Shown: positions 1-6,869 of the stretch, piece after piece
Numbering within the stretch: position 1 is the first letter of the stretch
Layout of the letters: each line of letters begins with the position of its first letter
From: an uncultured Hydrogenophaga sp.
GTDB lineage: Bacteria; Pseudomonadota; Gammaproteobacteria; Burkholderiales; Burkholderiaceae_C
DNA length: 64,000 nt
Assembly: GCF_958439165.1 (NCBI RefSeq)
Contig: NZ_OY288126.1
Span: 148,720 to 212,719, forward strand
Direction of reading: 5' to 3'
Made by a program: the position numbers and the translations under genes
The notes under the pieces: model-generated
The model's input: only the letters and a program-made list of their open reading frames with translations
What the model was told of the DNA's origin: nothing
Database searches by the model: none

Positions 1-732
1 CTCCACCTCGGCCCGGGGGTTGCCCGGCGCCACATCGGTGAACACCACGTTGGGCTTGATGCGCGCGGCCACCTTGGCGCCGTAGCCCGGCGTCGGGCCG
101 CTGGACTGCTGGGCCGTGCCGGTGCTCTGCGGGCCGCCGGTGGCGCCGGCCTGACCCATCATGCGGCGCAGCTGGTCCTGCCGCAGCTGCTCCTTGAGCT
201 GTGCCTCGCGTTGGGCCTCCCGCTTCTCGGCCTCGGCGCGCTTCCTGTCCTCGGCCAGCTTCTGCTGGCGTTCCTTGTCGGCCGCGGCCTTCTTTTCCGC
301 AGCCGCCTTCTCGGCGGCCAGCTTGCGCTCGGCCTCACGCCGTTCGGCTGCTTTACGTTCGGCTTCGCGCTTGTCGGCCTCGGCCTTCTCGCGGGCCTTG
401 GCGGTGGCGATCTCGGCTTCGGTCGGCCCGGGGGGTGGCGGTGCGGGTCGGGGCTCGGGGCGGGGTGGTGCGACGGGAGCCGGGGCCGGTGGCGGGGGAG
501 GGGGTTCCACCGCCCGCGGCGCGGCCTGCTGCGGCACGCGGGACCAGAGTTCGGCCTCCACCGTGGCGAGTTCGACGTCCTTGTTCCACTGCACGCCCCA
601 GGTCAGGGCCAGGATGAGTGCGCCGTGCACCACCAGGGCCTTGGCCATCGACGGCCCCCAGCGGTCGGCGCTCGGCGGTGCCAGGCTGTTGCGGTCGAAG
701 CTGCTCTGGGCGAAGGTGCTGGTGGAGGGCAT
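1..732 (-). CDS. tolA: TolA, cell-envelope protein (C-terminus cut by window edge)
   Basis: TolA is the inner-membrane-anchored, periplasm-spanning component of the Tol-Pal system, which energises outer-membrane constriction during division. The ATG is at 732 and the frame is open to base 1. The visible 244 residues show a short cytoplasmic N-terminus, one hydrophobic segment (about residues 30-45, containing ALVVHGALILALTWG), a proline-rich stretch (PPPPPPAPAPVAPP) and a long Lys/Ala/Glu-rich helical region with repeated KREAE/KKAAA blocks, the classic TolA domain II. Domain III is only begun (GYGAKVAARIKPNVVF) before the edge. It lies 16 nt downstream of tolR and is surely cotranscribed with tolQR. 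Identification rests on architecture plus the tolQ-tolR-tolA order. Expected next downstream, outside the window, are tolB and pal. Confidence 0.93.
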   Translation of the reverse strand, partial: MPSTSTFAQSSFDRNSLAPPSADRWGPSMAKALVVHGALILALTWGVQWNKDVELATVEAELWSRVPQQAAPRAVEPPPPPPAPAPVAPPRPEPRPAPPPPGPTEAEIATAKAREKAEADKREAERKAAERREAERKLAAEKAAAEKKAAADKERQQKLAEDRKRAEAEKREAQREAQLKEQLRQDQLRRMMGQAGATGGPQSTGTAQQSSGPTPGYGAKVAARIKPNVVFTDVAPGNPRAEVE

Positions 733-748
733 GGTGACCGGGGTGTCT

Positions 749-1201
749 TCAGCGGCTGGTCTGGACGGCCAGCCCCACCCGGCCGATGCCGGCGCGCTGC
801 AGGGTGTCCATGACGCGGACCACGGCTTCGTACTTCACCGTCTTGTCGGCGCTGATGATCACCGGCACACCGCCCTGGGGTGCCTCGCCCGAGGCCGGGT
901 CGGCGGTCTGCAGCTGCTTCACGCGGGCCACCAGCTGGGCCATGGGCACCGGCGGCGAGTCGCCGCCCTGGTTGCCGTCGCGCACCTGGAGCTGTTCGTC
1001 CTTGTCGATGACGATCTGCACGAAGCGGTCGGGCTGGCGCGCGGCCTGCCCCACGCTGGGCAGGGCGATCTGGCTCGGCGTGATCAGTGGCGCGGTCACC
1101 ATGAAGATGATCAGCAGCACCAGCATCACATCGATGAAGGGCACCATGTTGATCTCGTTGATGGTGCGGCGGCCCCGGCCGCGGGCGGCGAGCTTGGCCA
1201 T
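749..1201 (-). CDS. tolR: TolR, ExbD/TolR-family proton-channel subunit
   Basis: 150 residues, normal for the family. TolR forms the proton-motive-force-driven motor together with TolQ and energises TolA. There is a single N-terminal transmembrane helix (about residues 20-40) preceded by the family signature NEINMVPFIDVMLVLL, whose Asp is the proton-responsive residue conserved in ExbD/TolR. The rest is the periplasmic domain (motif ADKTVKYEAVVRVMD). The stop of tolQ lies 1 nt upstream of the tolR start codon, so the two are translationally linked. I prefer TolR to ExbD because tolA and tolQ flank it and ybgC heads the group. Confidence 0.96.
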   Translation of the reverse strand: MAKLAARGRGRRTINEINMVPFIDVMLVLLIIFMVTAPLITPSQIALPSVGQAARQPDRFVQIVIDKDEQLQVRDGNQGGDSPPVPMAQLVARVKQLQTADPASGEAPQGGVPVIISADKTVKYEAVVRVMDTLQRAGIGRVGLAVQTSR

Positions 1202-1202
1202 G

Positions 1203-1901
1203 TCAGTGACCCGACGGGGTGCCGCCCTGGGCGCCCAGGTTGCGTTGCAGGATGTTGGAGAACTCTTCCATGAAGGTCTCCATGCCGTTGGCCACGCGGT
1301 CGATGTCGTGGGCGAAACGGTTGTAGCCCACCACCGCCGGGATGGCGGCGAACAGGCCGATGGCCGTGGCCACCAGGGCTTCCGCGATGCCCGGCGCCAC
1401 CGTGGCCAGGGTCACCTGGGTGAGCGCTGCCAGGCCGGTGAAGGCGTGCATGATGCCCCACACCGTGCCGAACAGGCCCACATACGGAGCCACCGAGCCC
1501 ACGGTGCCCAGGAACGACAGGTTGGATTCCAGTACGTCCAGCTCCCGCTGGAAGCTGGCCCGCATGGCACGGCGGGCGCCATCGAGCAGGGCACCGCCGT
1601 CGGTGATGCGGCGCTCCCGCAGTTTCTGGTACTCGCGCATGCCGCTGGCAAAGATGCGCTCCATCGGGCCGCCCTGACGGGCGTTCTGGGTGGCGGCGCT
1701 GTAGAGGTCGTTGAGGTTGGTGCCGGACCAGAAGTCGCGCTCGAAATCCTCGTTCTTGGCGCGTACCCGCTTGAGCGTGGTCAGTTTGCGGAAGATGGCG
1801 GCCCAGCTGACGACCGACATCAGGATCAGCAGCAGCACCACGGCCTGGACGACCCAGCTCGCGTTGAGCATGAGCTGGACGATGGAGAGATCTTGGGTCA
1901 T
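1203..1901 (-). CDS. tolQ: TolQ, MotA/TolQ/ExbB-family proton-channel protein
   Basis: 232 residues with three hydrophobic segments: about residues 15-36 (WVVQAVVLLLILMSVVSW), 140-165 (YVGLFGTVWGIMHAF) and 175-200 (ATAIGLFAAIPAVVGYN). This is the TolQ/ExbB topology. The family motif LGTVGSVAPYVGLFGTVWG is intact. TolQ surrounds the TolR dimer to form the proton-conducting motor in the inner membrane. It starts 31 nt after ybgC ends and is followed directly by tolR and tolA, the standard ybgC-tolQRA order. Confidence 0.97.
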   Translation of the reverse strand: MTQDLSIVQLMLNASWVVQAVVLLLILMSVVSWAAIFRKLTTLKRVRAKNEDFERDFWSGTNLNDLYSAATQNARQGGPMERIFASGMREYQKLRERRITDGGALLDGARRAMRASFQRELDVLESNLSFLGTVGSVAPYVGLFGTVWGIMHAFTGLAALTQVTLATVAPGIAEALVATAIGLFAAIPAVVGYNRFAHDIDRVANGMETFMEEFSNILQRNLGAQGGTPSGH

Positions 1902-1932
1902 GTGCGTCGGAGGAAAAAATCGCCGGAAGGTT

Positions 1933-2382
1933 TCACGGGGTGGCCAGCGCCTGCAGGACGGCGGGCGGCATGCGGGCCGGCCGCACGCTGACGGCGTCGA
2001 CCCAGCCGATACGGATGCTGCCTTCGCAGAGCAGTTCCGCCGGAGCGGCTTCGTCGGGCGGCAGTCGCCAGGCGGTCTGCGCGATTGTCAGCGAGGCCCG
2101 GCCGGTTTCCCGGGCCGAGGCTGTAACCGTCAGCAAATCATCCAGCCGCGCCGGGCGGTGGTACTGCAGCTCGGTGGCGCTCACCACGAACATGCCGCCG
2201 CTGGTCTCGCGCAGGCGCTGCTGCTCGATGCCCAGCGAGCGCAGCCACTCGGTGCGTGCCCGCTCGAAGAACTTGAGGTAGTTGGCATAGAACACGATGC
2301 CGCCGGCATCGGTGTCCTCCCAGTACACCCGCACCGGCCACCGGAAGGCGGCCTGCGCCAGTGCAGCGGGCAGCTGAGTCAC
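1933..2382 (-). CDS. ybgC: YbgC-type acyl-CoA thioesterase (Tol-Pal associated)
   Basis: 149 residues with a hot-dog fold. The start is taken as the GTG at 2382 because it overlaps the TGA of the upstream aminotransferase (GTGA), giving a family-sized protein; the open frame extends further upstream but would invade that gene. The catalytic motif of the 4-hydroxybenzoyl-CoA thioesterase/YbgC family is present near the N-terminus (YWEDTDAGGIVFYANYLKFF, with the catalytic Asp in DTDAGG). YbgC hydrolyses short or medium acyl-CoA/ACP thioesters in the cytoplasm and is almost always the first gene of the tol-pal cluster in proteobacteria, as here. Its link to Tol-Pal function is not settled. Confidence 0.94.
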   Translation of the reverse strand: MTQLPAALAQAAFRWPVRVYWEDTDAGGIVFYANYLKFFERARTEWLRSLGIEQQRLRETSGGMFVVSATELQYHRPARLDDLLTVTASARETGRASLTIAQTAWRLPPDEAAPAELLCEGSIRIGWVDAVSVRPARMPPAVLQALATP

Positions 2383-3599
2383 AGGGCCGCCTCCAGCCGG
2401 GCCACGGCCTCCTGCAGCTGCTCCATCGAGTTGGCGGTGGAGAAGCGCAGGTAGCGGCCCGGGTCGGCGGGTCCGAAGTCGCGCCCTGGGGTGGTGGCCA
2501 GCTGGCAACGCTGCATCAGCTCGAAGGCCAGTGCCCAGCTGCCGCCCTGGTCGGGCTGCGGGCCGGCCGGGGGAATGCCCCAGCGGCTGCACAGGCCTGT
2601 CACGTCGGCCCAGGCGTAGAAGGCGCCGTCCGGCATCACCGGCACGGTCAGCCCGAGCCGGTCCAGCTCCGGAATGAAGTAGTCGCGTCGGGCCTTGAAG
2701 GCCGCGCGGCGGCGTTCGTACTCGGCCAGGCTGTCCGGGTGGAAGCAGGCCAGCGCGGCGTGCTGGGCGATGGTGCTGGCGCAGATGAACAGGTTCTGTG
2801 CCATGCGCTCGACCACCGGCACCAGTTCGGCCGGCAGCACCAGCCAGCCCAGGCGCCAGCCGGTCATGTTGAAGTACTTGCTGAAGCTGTTGATGCTGAT
2901 CACCTGCTCGCCCAGCCCGTCGGCCAGGCCGAGTGCACTCTGGCCGTAGGCATCGTCATGGCTCAGTCCGAGGTAGATCTCGTCCACCATGGTCACGCCG
3001 CCACGCTCGCGCACATGGGAGGCGATGTCGGACAGGGTCTGGCGCGCGATCGAGGTGCCGGTGGGGTTGGACGGCGACGCCAGCAGCACGCCGCGGGTGG
3101 CAGACCCCCAGTGCTGACGGACCTGCTCCGCGCTGAGCTGGAAGCGCTGCCCCGGGCCGGCCGGGATCATGACGGCGCGGCCTTCGGCCGCCTGCACGAA
3201 CTGGCGGTTGCAGGGATAGCTCGGGTCCGGCATCAGGACTTCGTCGCCGGCGTCGATCAGGGCCAGGCAGGCCAGCTGCAGGGCAGCAGAGGCACCGGCG
3301 GTGATGACGATGCGGCCCGGGTCCACGTCGACACCGAACCGGCTTGCGTACCAGCCCGAAATGGCCTCGCGCAGCGCCGGCAGGCCCAGCGCCTGGGTGT
3401 ACTGGCTGCGGCCATCCGCAATGGCGCGCGCCGCCGCTTCCTGCACCAGGGGTGGTGCGGTGAAGTCGGGCTCGCCGATGTTGAGGTAGATCATGGGCCG
3501 GCTGCCCGGGCCGGCCTGTGCGGCCTGGCGCGCAGCGGCTTTGGCCAGCTCCATCACGTAAAAAGGTTCGATCCGTGCCGCCCGACCGGCGATCTTCAT
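2379..3599 (-). CDS. class I/II PLP-dependent aminotransferase
   Basis: 406 residues. Two ATGs are possible (3605 and 3599). I chose 3599 because a GAGG motif lies 8 nt upstream of it but only 2 nt from the other. Fold-type I signatures are present: YLNIGEPDFTAPP at the N-terminus, SPSNPTGT, the DEIY motif, the PLP lysine in SFSKYFNMTGWRLGW (about residue 240) and the substrate-carboxylate arginine in RYLRFSTAN. The N-terminal MELAKAA helix and FYVME segment resemble aminotransferases of the alanine/aspartate subgroup common in Burkholderiales between nusB and ybgC. The substrate cannot be told from sequence. It sits 10 nt downstream of nusB and overlaps ybgC by 4 nt, so it is part of the operon. 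Confidence 0.9.
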   Translation of the reverse strand: MKIAGRAARIEPFYVMELAKAAARQAAQAGPGSRPMIYLNIGEPDFTAPPLVQEAAARAIADGRSQYTQALGLPALREAISGWYASRFGVDVDPGRIVITAGASAALQLACLALIDAGDEVLMPDPSYPCNRQFVQAAEGRAVMIPAGPGQRFQLSAEQVRQHWGSATRGVLLASPSNPTGTSIARQTLSDIASHVRERGGVTMVDEIYLGLSHDDAYGQSALGLADGLGEQVISINSFSKYFNMTGWRLGWLVLPAELVPVVERMAQNLFICASTIAQHAALACFHPDSLAEYERRRAAFKARRDYFIPELDRLGLTVPVMPDGAFYAWADVTGLCSRWGIPPAGPQPDQGGSWALAFELMQRCQLATTPGRDFGPADPGRYLRFSTANSMEQLQEAVARLEAAL

Positions 3600-3609
3600 G
3601 CCCATGGCC

Positions 3610-4119
3610 TCAGCGGGCCCGCGGTGCGGGCTGTGCCGCCATTTCCACCGGACGCAGCTGGGCGGCCAGCGGGTGCAGCACGCCGTTGACGAACTTGTGG
3701 CCGTCGGTGCCGCCGAAGGCCTTGGCCAGCTCGATGCATTCGTTGAGCACCACGCGCCAGGGTACATCGGGGCAGTTCTGGAACTCGTAGGCGCCGATCC
3801 ACAGCACACCGTGCTCGATGGGCGAGATTTCCGGCAGCGGCCGGTCCAGCCGGGGGGTGATGAGCGCGTCCAGCGCGCCGGCCTGTTCGATGCAGCCGTG
3901 CACCAGCGCATCGAAGTGCACGCTGTCGGCCTTGTGGAAGCCGGCGAGGTCGCGGGTGAAGGCGTCGATGTCGGCCGCTTCGTTGCGGCCCACCAGGTGC
4001 TGGTACAGGGCCTGCAGGGCGAACTCGCGGGCGCGGGTGCGGGCGGATTTGTCGGAAGCCTTGCGGGCTGCGCCGGCGCGGGCCGGTGACTTGGCGGAAT
4101 CGGGGGTGTTCATGGTCAT
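3610..4119 (-). CDS. nusB: NusB, transcription antitermination factor
   Basis: 169 residues, within the betaproteobacterial range because of a basic Ala/Ser-rich N-terminal extension (about 25 residues) before the conserved core beginning RTRAREFALQALYQHLVG. The core also contains ISPIEHGVLWIGAYEF, WRVVLNECIELAKAFGGTDGHKFVNGVL, all typical of NusB. NusB pairs with NusE (S10) on boxA RNA to promote antitermination of rRNA operons. The start codon overlaps the ribH stop (ATGA), the usual ribH-nusB coupling. Confidence 0.97.
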   Translation of the reverse strand: MTMNTPDSAKSPARAGAARKASDKSARTRAREFALQALYQHLVGRNEAADIDAFTRDLAGFHKADSVHFDALVHGCIEQAGALDALITPRLDRPLPEISPIEHGVLWIGAYEFQNCPDVPWRVVLNECIELAKAFGGTDGHKFVNGVLHPLAAQLRPVEMAAQPAPRAR

Positions 4120-4580
4120 CCGATGGAATCGAGCACGTGGGCCATCTCGACGGCCACGCGCGCAGCGTCGATGCCCTTGTCGGTCTGGCGGGCAAGGGCC
4201 TGTTCGTCGTTCTCGACGGTCAGGATGGCGTTGGCGATCGGCAGCCGGTAGTCCAGCGAGACCCGGGTCACACCGGCGCCAGATTCATTGGCCACCAGCT
4301 CGAAGTGGTAGGTCTCGCCGCGGATGATGCAGCCCAGGGCGATGAGGGCGTCGAAGTCGTCGCGCTCGGCCATGGCCTGGAGCGCCACCGGCACCTCCAG
4401 GGCGCCGGGCACCTTCACATGGGCAATGTTCTTTTCCTGCACGCCCAGGGCGAGCAGTTCGGCATGGCAGGCCTTGAACAGGGCGTCGGTGACGCCCTCG
4501 TTCCAGCGCGCCTGCACGATGCCGATGCTGAATTTGCGGCCGTCCAGCGGGCCGGCGCTGCCTTTGTCTGCTCCGAACAT
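4116..4580 (-). CDS. ribH: 6,7-dimethyl-8-ribityllumazine synthase
   Basis: 154 residues. RibH condenses 5-amino-6-ribitylaminouracil with 3,4-dihydroxy-2-butanone 4-phosphate, the penultimate step of riboflavin synthesis. Family motifs are visible: SIGIVQARWNEGVTDALF (substrate-binding Trp-Asn), VPGALEVPVAL, GCIIRGETYHFE with the catalytic His, and GLMT-like ANAILTVEN. It lies 20 nt downstream of ribBX and overlaps nusB by 4 nt, so riboflavin synthesis and nusB are in one transcript. Confidence 0.97.
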   Translation of the reverse strand: MFGADKGSAGPLDGRKFSIGIVQARWNEGVTDALFKACHAELLALGVQEKNIAHVKVPGALEVPVALQAMAERDDFDALIALGCIIRGETYHFELVANESGAGVTRVSLDYRLPIANAILTVENDEQALARQTDKGIDAARVAVEMAHVLDSIG

Positions 4581-4600
4581 GGGGTGGTGTCCTCGGGGGG

Positions 4601-5731
4601 TCAGGTGTTGCGGCCGGTGAAGCCGGTGATTTCCAGGCCGTAGCCGGCCATGCTGGGCATGCGACGCGGGTTGCCCATCAGGCGCATGCGCTGCACGCCG
4701 CATTCGCGCAGGATCTGCGCGCCCACGCCGTAGGTGCGCAGGTCCATGCGGCCACGCTCCGGGGCCTGGGCCGAACGCGCCGTGCCCTCGAACTGGGCCA
4801 GCAGCTGGCCTGCGTCCTCGCCGCAGTTGAGCAGCACCGCCACGCCCCGGCCGGTGTCCTGCAGGTGCCGCAGGCTGGCCTCCAGGCTCCAGCTGTGCAT
4901 GGACCGGCCCACTTCCAGGGCGTCGAGCACCGACAGCGGCTCGTGCACCCGCACCGGCACTTCGTCCAGCGGCTGCCACTCGCCCTTGACCAGGGCCAGG
5001 TGCAGTGCGCCGCTGGGCTGGTCGCGGAAGGCATGGGCGGTGAATTCACCGAAGGCGGTGAGCAGCGGGCGGCTGCCCAGCTTCTGCACCAGCGATTCGG
5101 TGCGGCTGCGGTGTTCGATGAGGTCGGCAATGGTGCCGATCTTCAGCCCGTGTTCGGCAGCGAACTGCTGCAGATCGGGCAGGCGGGCCATGGTGCCGTC
5201 GTCCTTCATGATCTCGCAGATGACCGCGGACGGCGAGCAGCCGGCCATGGCCGCGAGGTCGCAGCCGGCCTCGGTGTGGCCGGCGCGCATGAGCACGCCA
5301 CCCTCGACCGCCTGCAGCGGAAAGATGTGGCCTGGCTGCACCAGGTCGGCAGCCTGCGCATTCGGCGCCACGGCCACCTGCACCGTGCGGGCACGGTCGG
5401 CTGCCGAGATGCCGGTGGTCACGCCCTCGGCAGCCTCGATGGAGACGGTGAACGCAGTGCCCATCTTGGTGCCGTTGCGCGGCACCATGGGCGGCAGCTG
5501 CAGGCGCTCGCAGCGCTCGCGGGTGAGGGTCAGGCAGATCAGGCCCCGGCCGAAGCGGGCCATGAAGTTGATGGCTTCGGGCGTGACATGGTCGGCTGCG
5601 AGCACCAGATCGCCTTCGTTCTCGCGGTCTTCCTCGTCGACCAGGATCACCATGCGGCCGGCCTTGATGTCGGCCACGATGTCCTCGACCGGGGAAATGG
5701 CCACCGGGGCCAGCGTCTGGGGGGCGTTCAT
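4601..5731 (-). CDS. ribB: 3,4-dihydroxy-2-butanone-4-phosphate synthase with degenerate GTP-cyclohydrolase-II-like domain (RibBX type)
   Basis: 376 residues. Residues about 12-205 are a complete DHBP synthase: the acidic loop VDEEDRENEGDLV, MARFGRGLICL and the catalytic GHTEAGCDLAAMAG. It converts ribulose 5-phosphate to the four-carbon precursor used by RibH. Residues about 215-376 align in style with GTP cyclohydrolase II, but the zinc-binding cysteine motif (HSECLTGD...RCDCG in functional RibA) is replaced by VRVHEPLSVLDALEVGRSMHS, with no cysteines in that loop. The second activity is therefore unlikely; this matches the RibBX architecture known in proteobacteria. The start overlaps the ribE stop (ATGA). 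A separate ribA must exist elsewhere in the genome. Confidence 0.92.
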   Translation of the reverse strand: MNAPQTLAPVAISPVEDIVADIKAGRMVILVDEEDRENEGDLVLAADHVTPEAINFMARFGRGLICLTLTRERCERLQLPPMVPRNGTKMGTAFTVSIEAAEGVTTGISAADRARTVQVAVAPNAQAADLVQPGHIFPLQAVEGGVLMRAGHTEAGCDLAAMAGCSPSAVICEIMKDDGTMARLPDLQQFAAEHGLKIGTIADLIEHRSRTESLVQKLGSRPLLTAFGEFTAHAFRDQPSGALHLALVKGEWQPLDEVPVRVHEPLSVLDALEVGRSMHSWSLEASLRHLQDTGRGVAVLLNCGEDAGQLLAQFEGTARSAQAPERGRMDLRTYGVGAQILRECGVQRMRLMGNPRRMPSMAGYGLEITGFTGRNT

Positions 5732-6372
5732 GCGGGATCCTTGTGGAAGTTGGCTCCGCTGGCGAGCATGCGCTCCACATAGCGGGCCACGGTATCGATC
5801 TCGAGGTTGACGGCCGAGCCGGCCCGGAGGGTGCCCAGGGCGGTGTTCTCGATCGTGTGCGGAATGAGGTTGATGCTGAACTCGCAGCCCTGGGTGCTGT
5901 CGGCCACCCGGTTGACGGTCAGGCTGACGCCGTTGACCGTGATCGAGCCCTTGTAGGCCAGGTACTTGCCCAGATCGGGCGGGGCCATCACGCGCAGTTC
6001 CCAGCTTTCGCCGACCTGGCCGAAGTGCGTGACCCGGCCGATGCCGTCCACATGGCCGGAGACGATGTGGCCGCCCAGCCGGTCCTGCGGTCGCAGCGCT
6101 TTTTCGAGATTGACCGTTGTGCCAGCCTGGCCCAGCCCGGTGGTGCGTGCCAGGGATTCGGCCGAGATGTCGATGGAGAACCGCCGGGCAGGCAGGTCCA
6201 GCGACGTGACCGTCATGCAGGCGCCGTTGAGGGCGATGCTGTCGCCCAGCCCGACGTCGTCGAGGTAAGCCGATGGCGCCTCGATGATCAGTCGCTTGCC
6301 GTGGTCCAAAGAACTGCCCAGCGCGTGGAGGTCGGCGATACGCCCCACGCCGGTGATGATGCCGGTAAACAT
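5728..6372 (-). CDS. ribE: riboflavin synthase, alpha subunit
   Basis: 214 residues starting at the invariant MFTGIITGVGRI; the open frame extends 9 codons further upstream but the MFTGI start is universal. It has two tandem lumazine-binding barrels (residues about 1-95 and 96-200), with motifs NGACMTV in the first, GHIVSGHVDGIG at the junction and NGVSLTVN in the second, plus a C-terminal trimerisation helix (YVERML). It dismutates two 6,7-dimethyl-8-ribityllumazine to riboflavin. It is first of the ribE-ribBX-ribH-nusB group and 62 nt downstream of the PilE-like gene. I found no recognisable FMN riboswitch in the short upstream gap. Confidence 0.96.
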   Translation of the reverse strand: MFTGIITGVGRIADLHALGSSLDHGKRLIIEAPSAYLDDVGLGDSIALNGACMTVTSLDLPARRFSIDISAESLARTTGLGQAGTTVNLEKALRPQDRLGGHIVSGHVDGIGRVTHFGQVGESWELRVMAPPDLGKYLAYKGSITVNGVSLTVNRVADSTQGCEFSINLIPHTIENTALGTLRAGSAVNLEIDTVARYVERMLASGANFHKDPA

Positions 6373-6434
6373 CCGGCTATTTTCGCAGGGTTTGTCCACC
6401 CCCCGTCGGCATCAGGGCTGTACCAGCCACGACC

Positions 6435-6869
6435 TCAGCGGCTCCAGCACTCTTCCGTGCCCAGCGGCACCGCCTGACCGGCCACCTGCAGCTGGGTGCG
6501 GGCACCCGTGTGGTCGACCTGAAAGATGCCGCACCCGTCCGTGATCTGGCGGCCGGACGGGGTGGCGGTGAGGGTGAAGCTGGTCGTGGTGGTGGCCAGC
6601 GTCACCGTGTAGCGCGCACCCTCGACCCGGAGCAGGTCGGCCGGAATCTGTGCTGCCGCGGGATAGGTGCCCTGAGCGGTGGCCGCCCGTTCCAGCCACT
6701 GCCCCACCTGCAGCAAGGTGGCCCGCGCCTGCCCGCGATGACCCCGAAGCACGTACTGCTCGTAGCTGGGCATGGCCACCCGAAGCAGCACCCCCAGCAC
6801 GGTCACCACCACCAGCAGTTCGATGAGGGTCATGCCCGCTTCGCGGTCCAGCTCCGGTGCGTGGCTCAT
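6435..6869 (-). CDS. pilE: type IV pilin-like protein (PilE/ComP-type minor pilin)
   Basis: 144 residues. The N-terminus carries a prepilin peptidase site, AG|MTLIELLVVVTVLGVLL: Gly at -1, Met at +1 instead of the usual Phe, and the Glu at +5 needed for pilus assembly. The hydrophobic helix is followed by a globular domain with a C-terminal cysteine pair (TDGCGIF and TEECWSR) that would form the D-loop disulfide. It resembles the PilE proteins that end minor-pilin operons (fimU-pilV-pilW-pilX-pilY1-pilE). The start overlaps the pilY1 stop by 4 nt (ATGA), so it is cotranscribed. Confidence 0.88.
   Translation of the reverse strand: MSHAPELDREAGMTLIELLVVVTVLGVLLRVAMPSYEQYVLRGHRGQARATLLQVGQWLERAATAQGTYPAAAQIPADLLRVEGARYTVTLATTTTSFTLTATPSGRQITDGCGIFQVDHTGARTQLQVAGQAVPLGTEECWSR

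Noticed and set aside
6373..6434. Possible FMN riboswitch ahead of ribE.
   Set aside because: The gap is only 62 nt and lacks the conserved FMN-element helices; none was seen upstream of ribD either.
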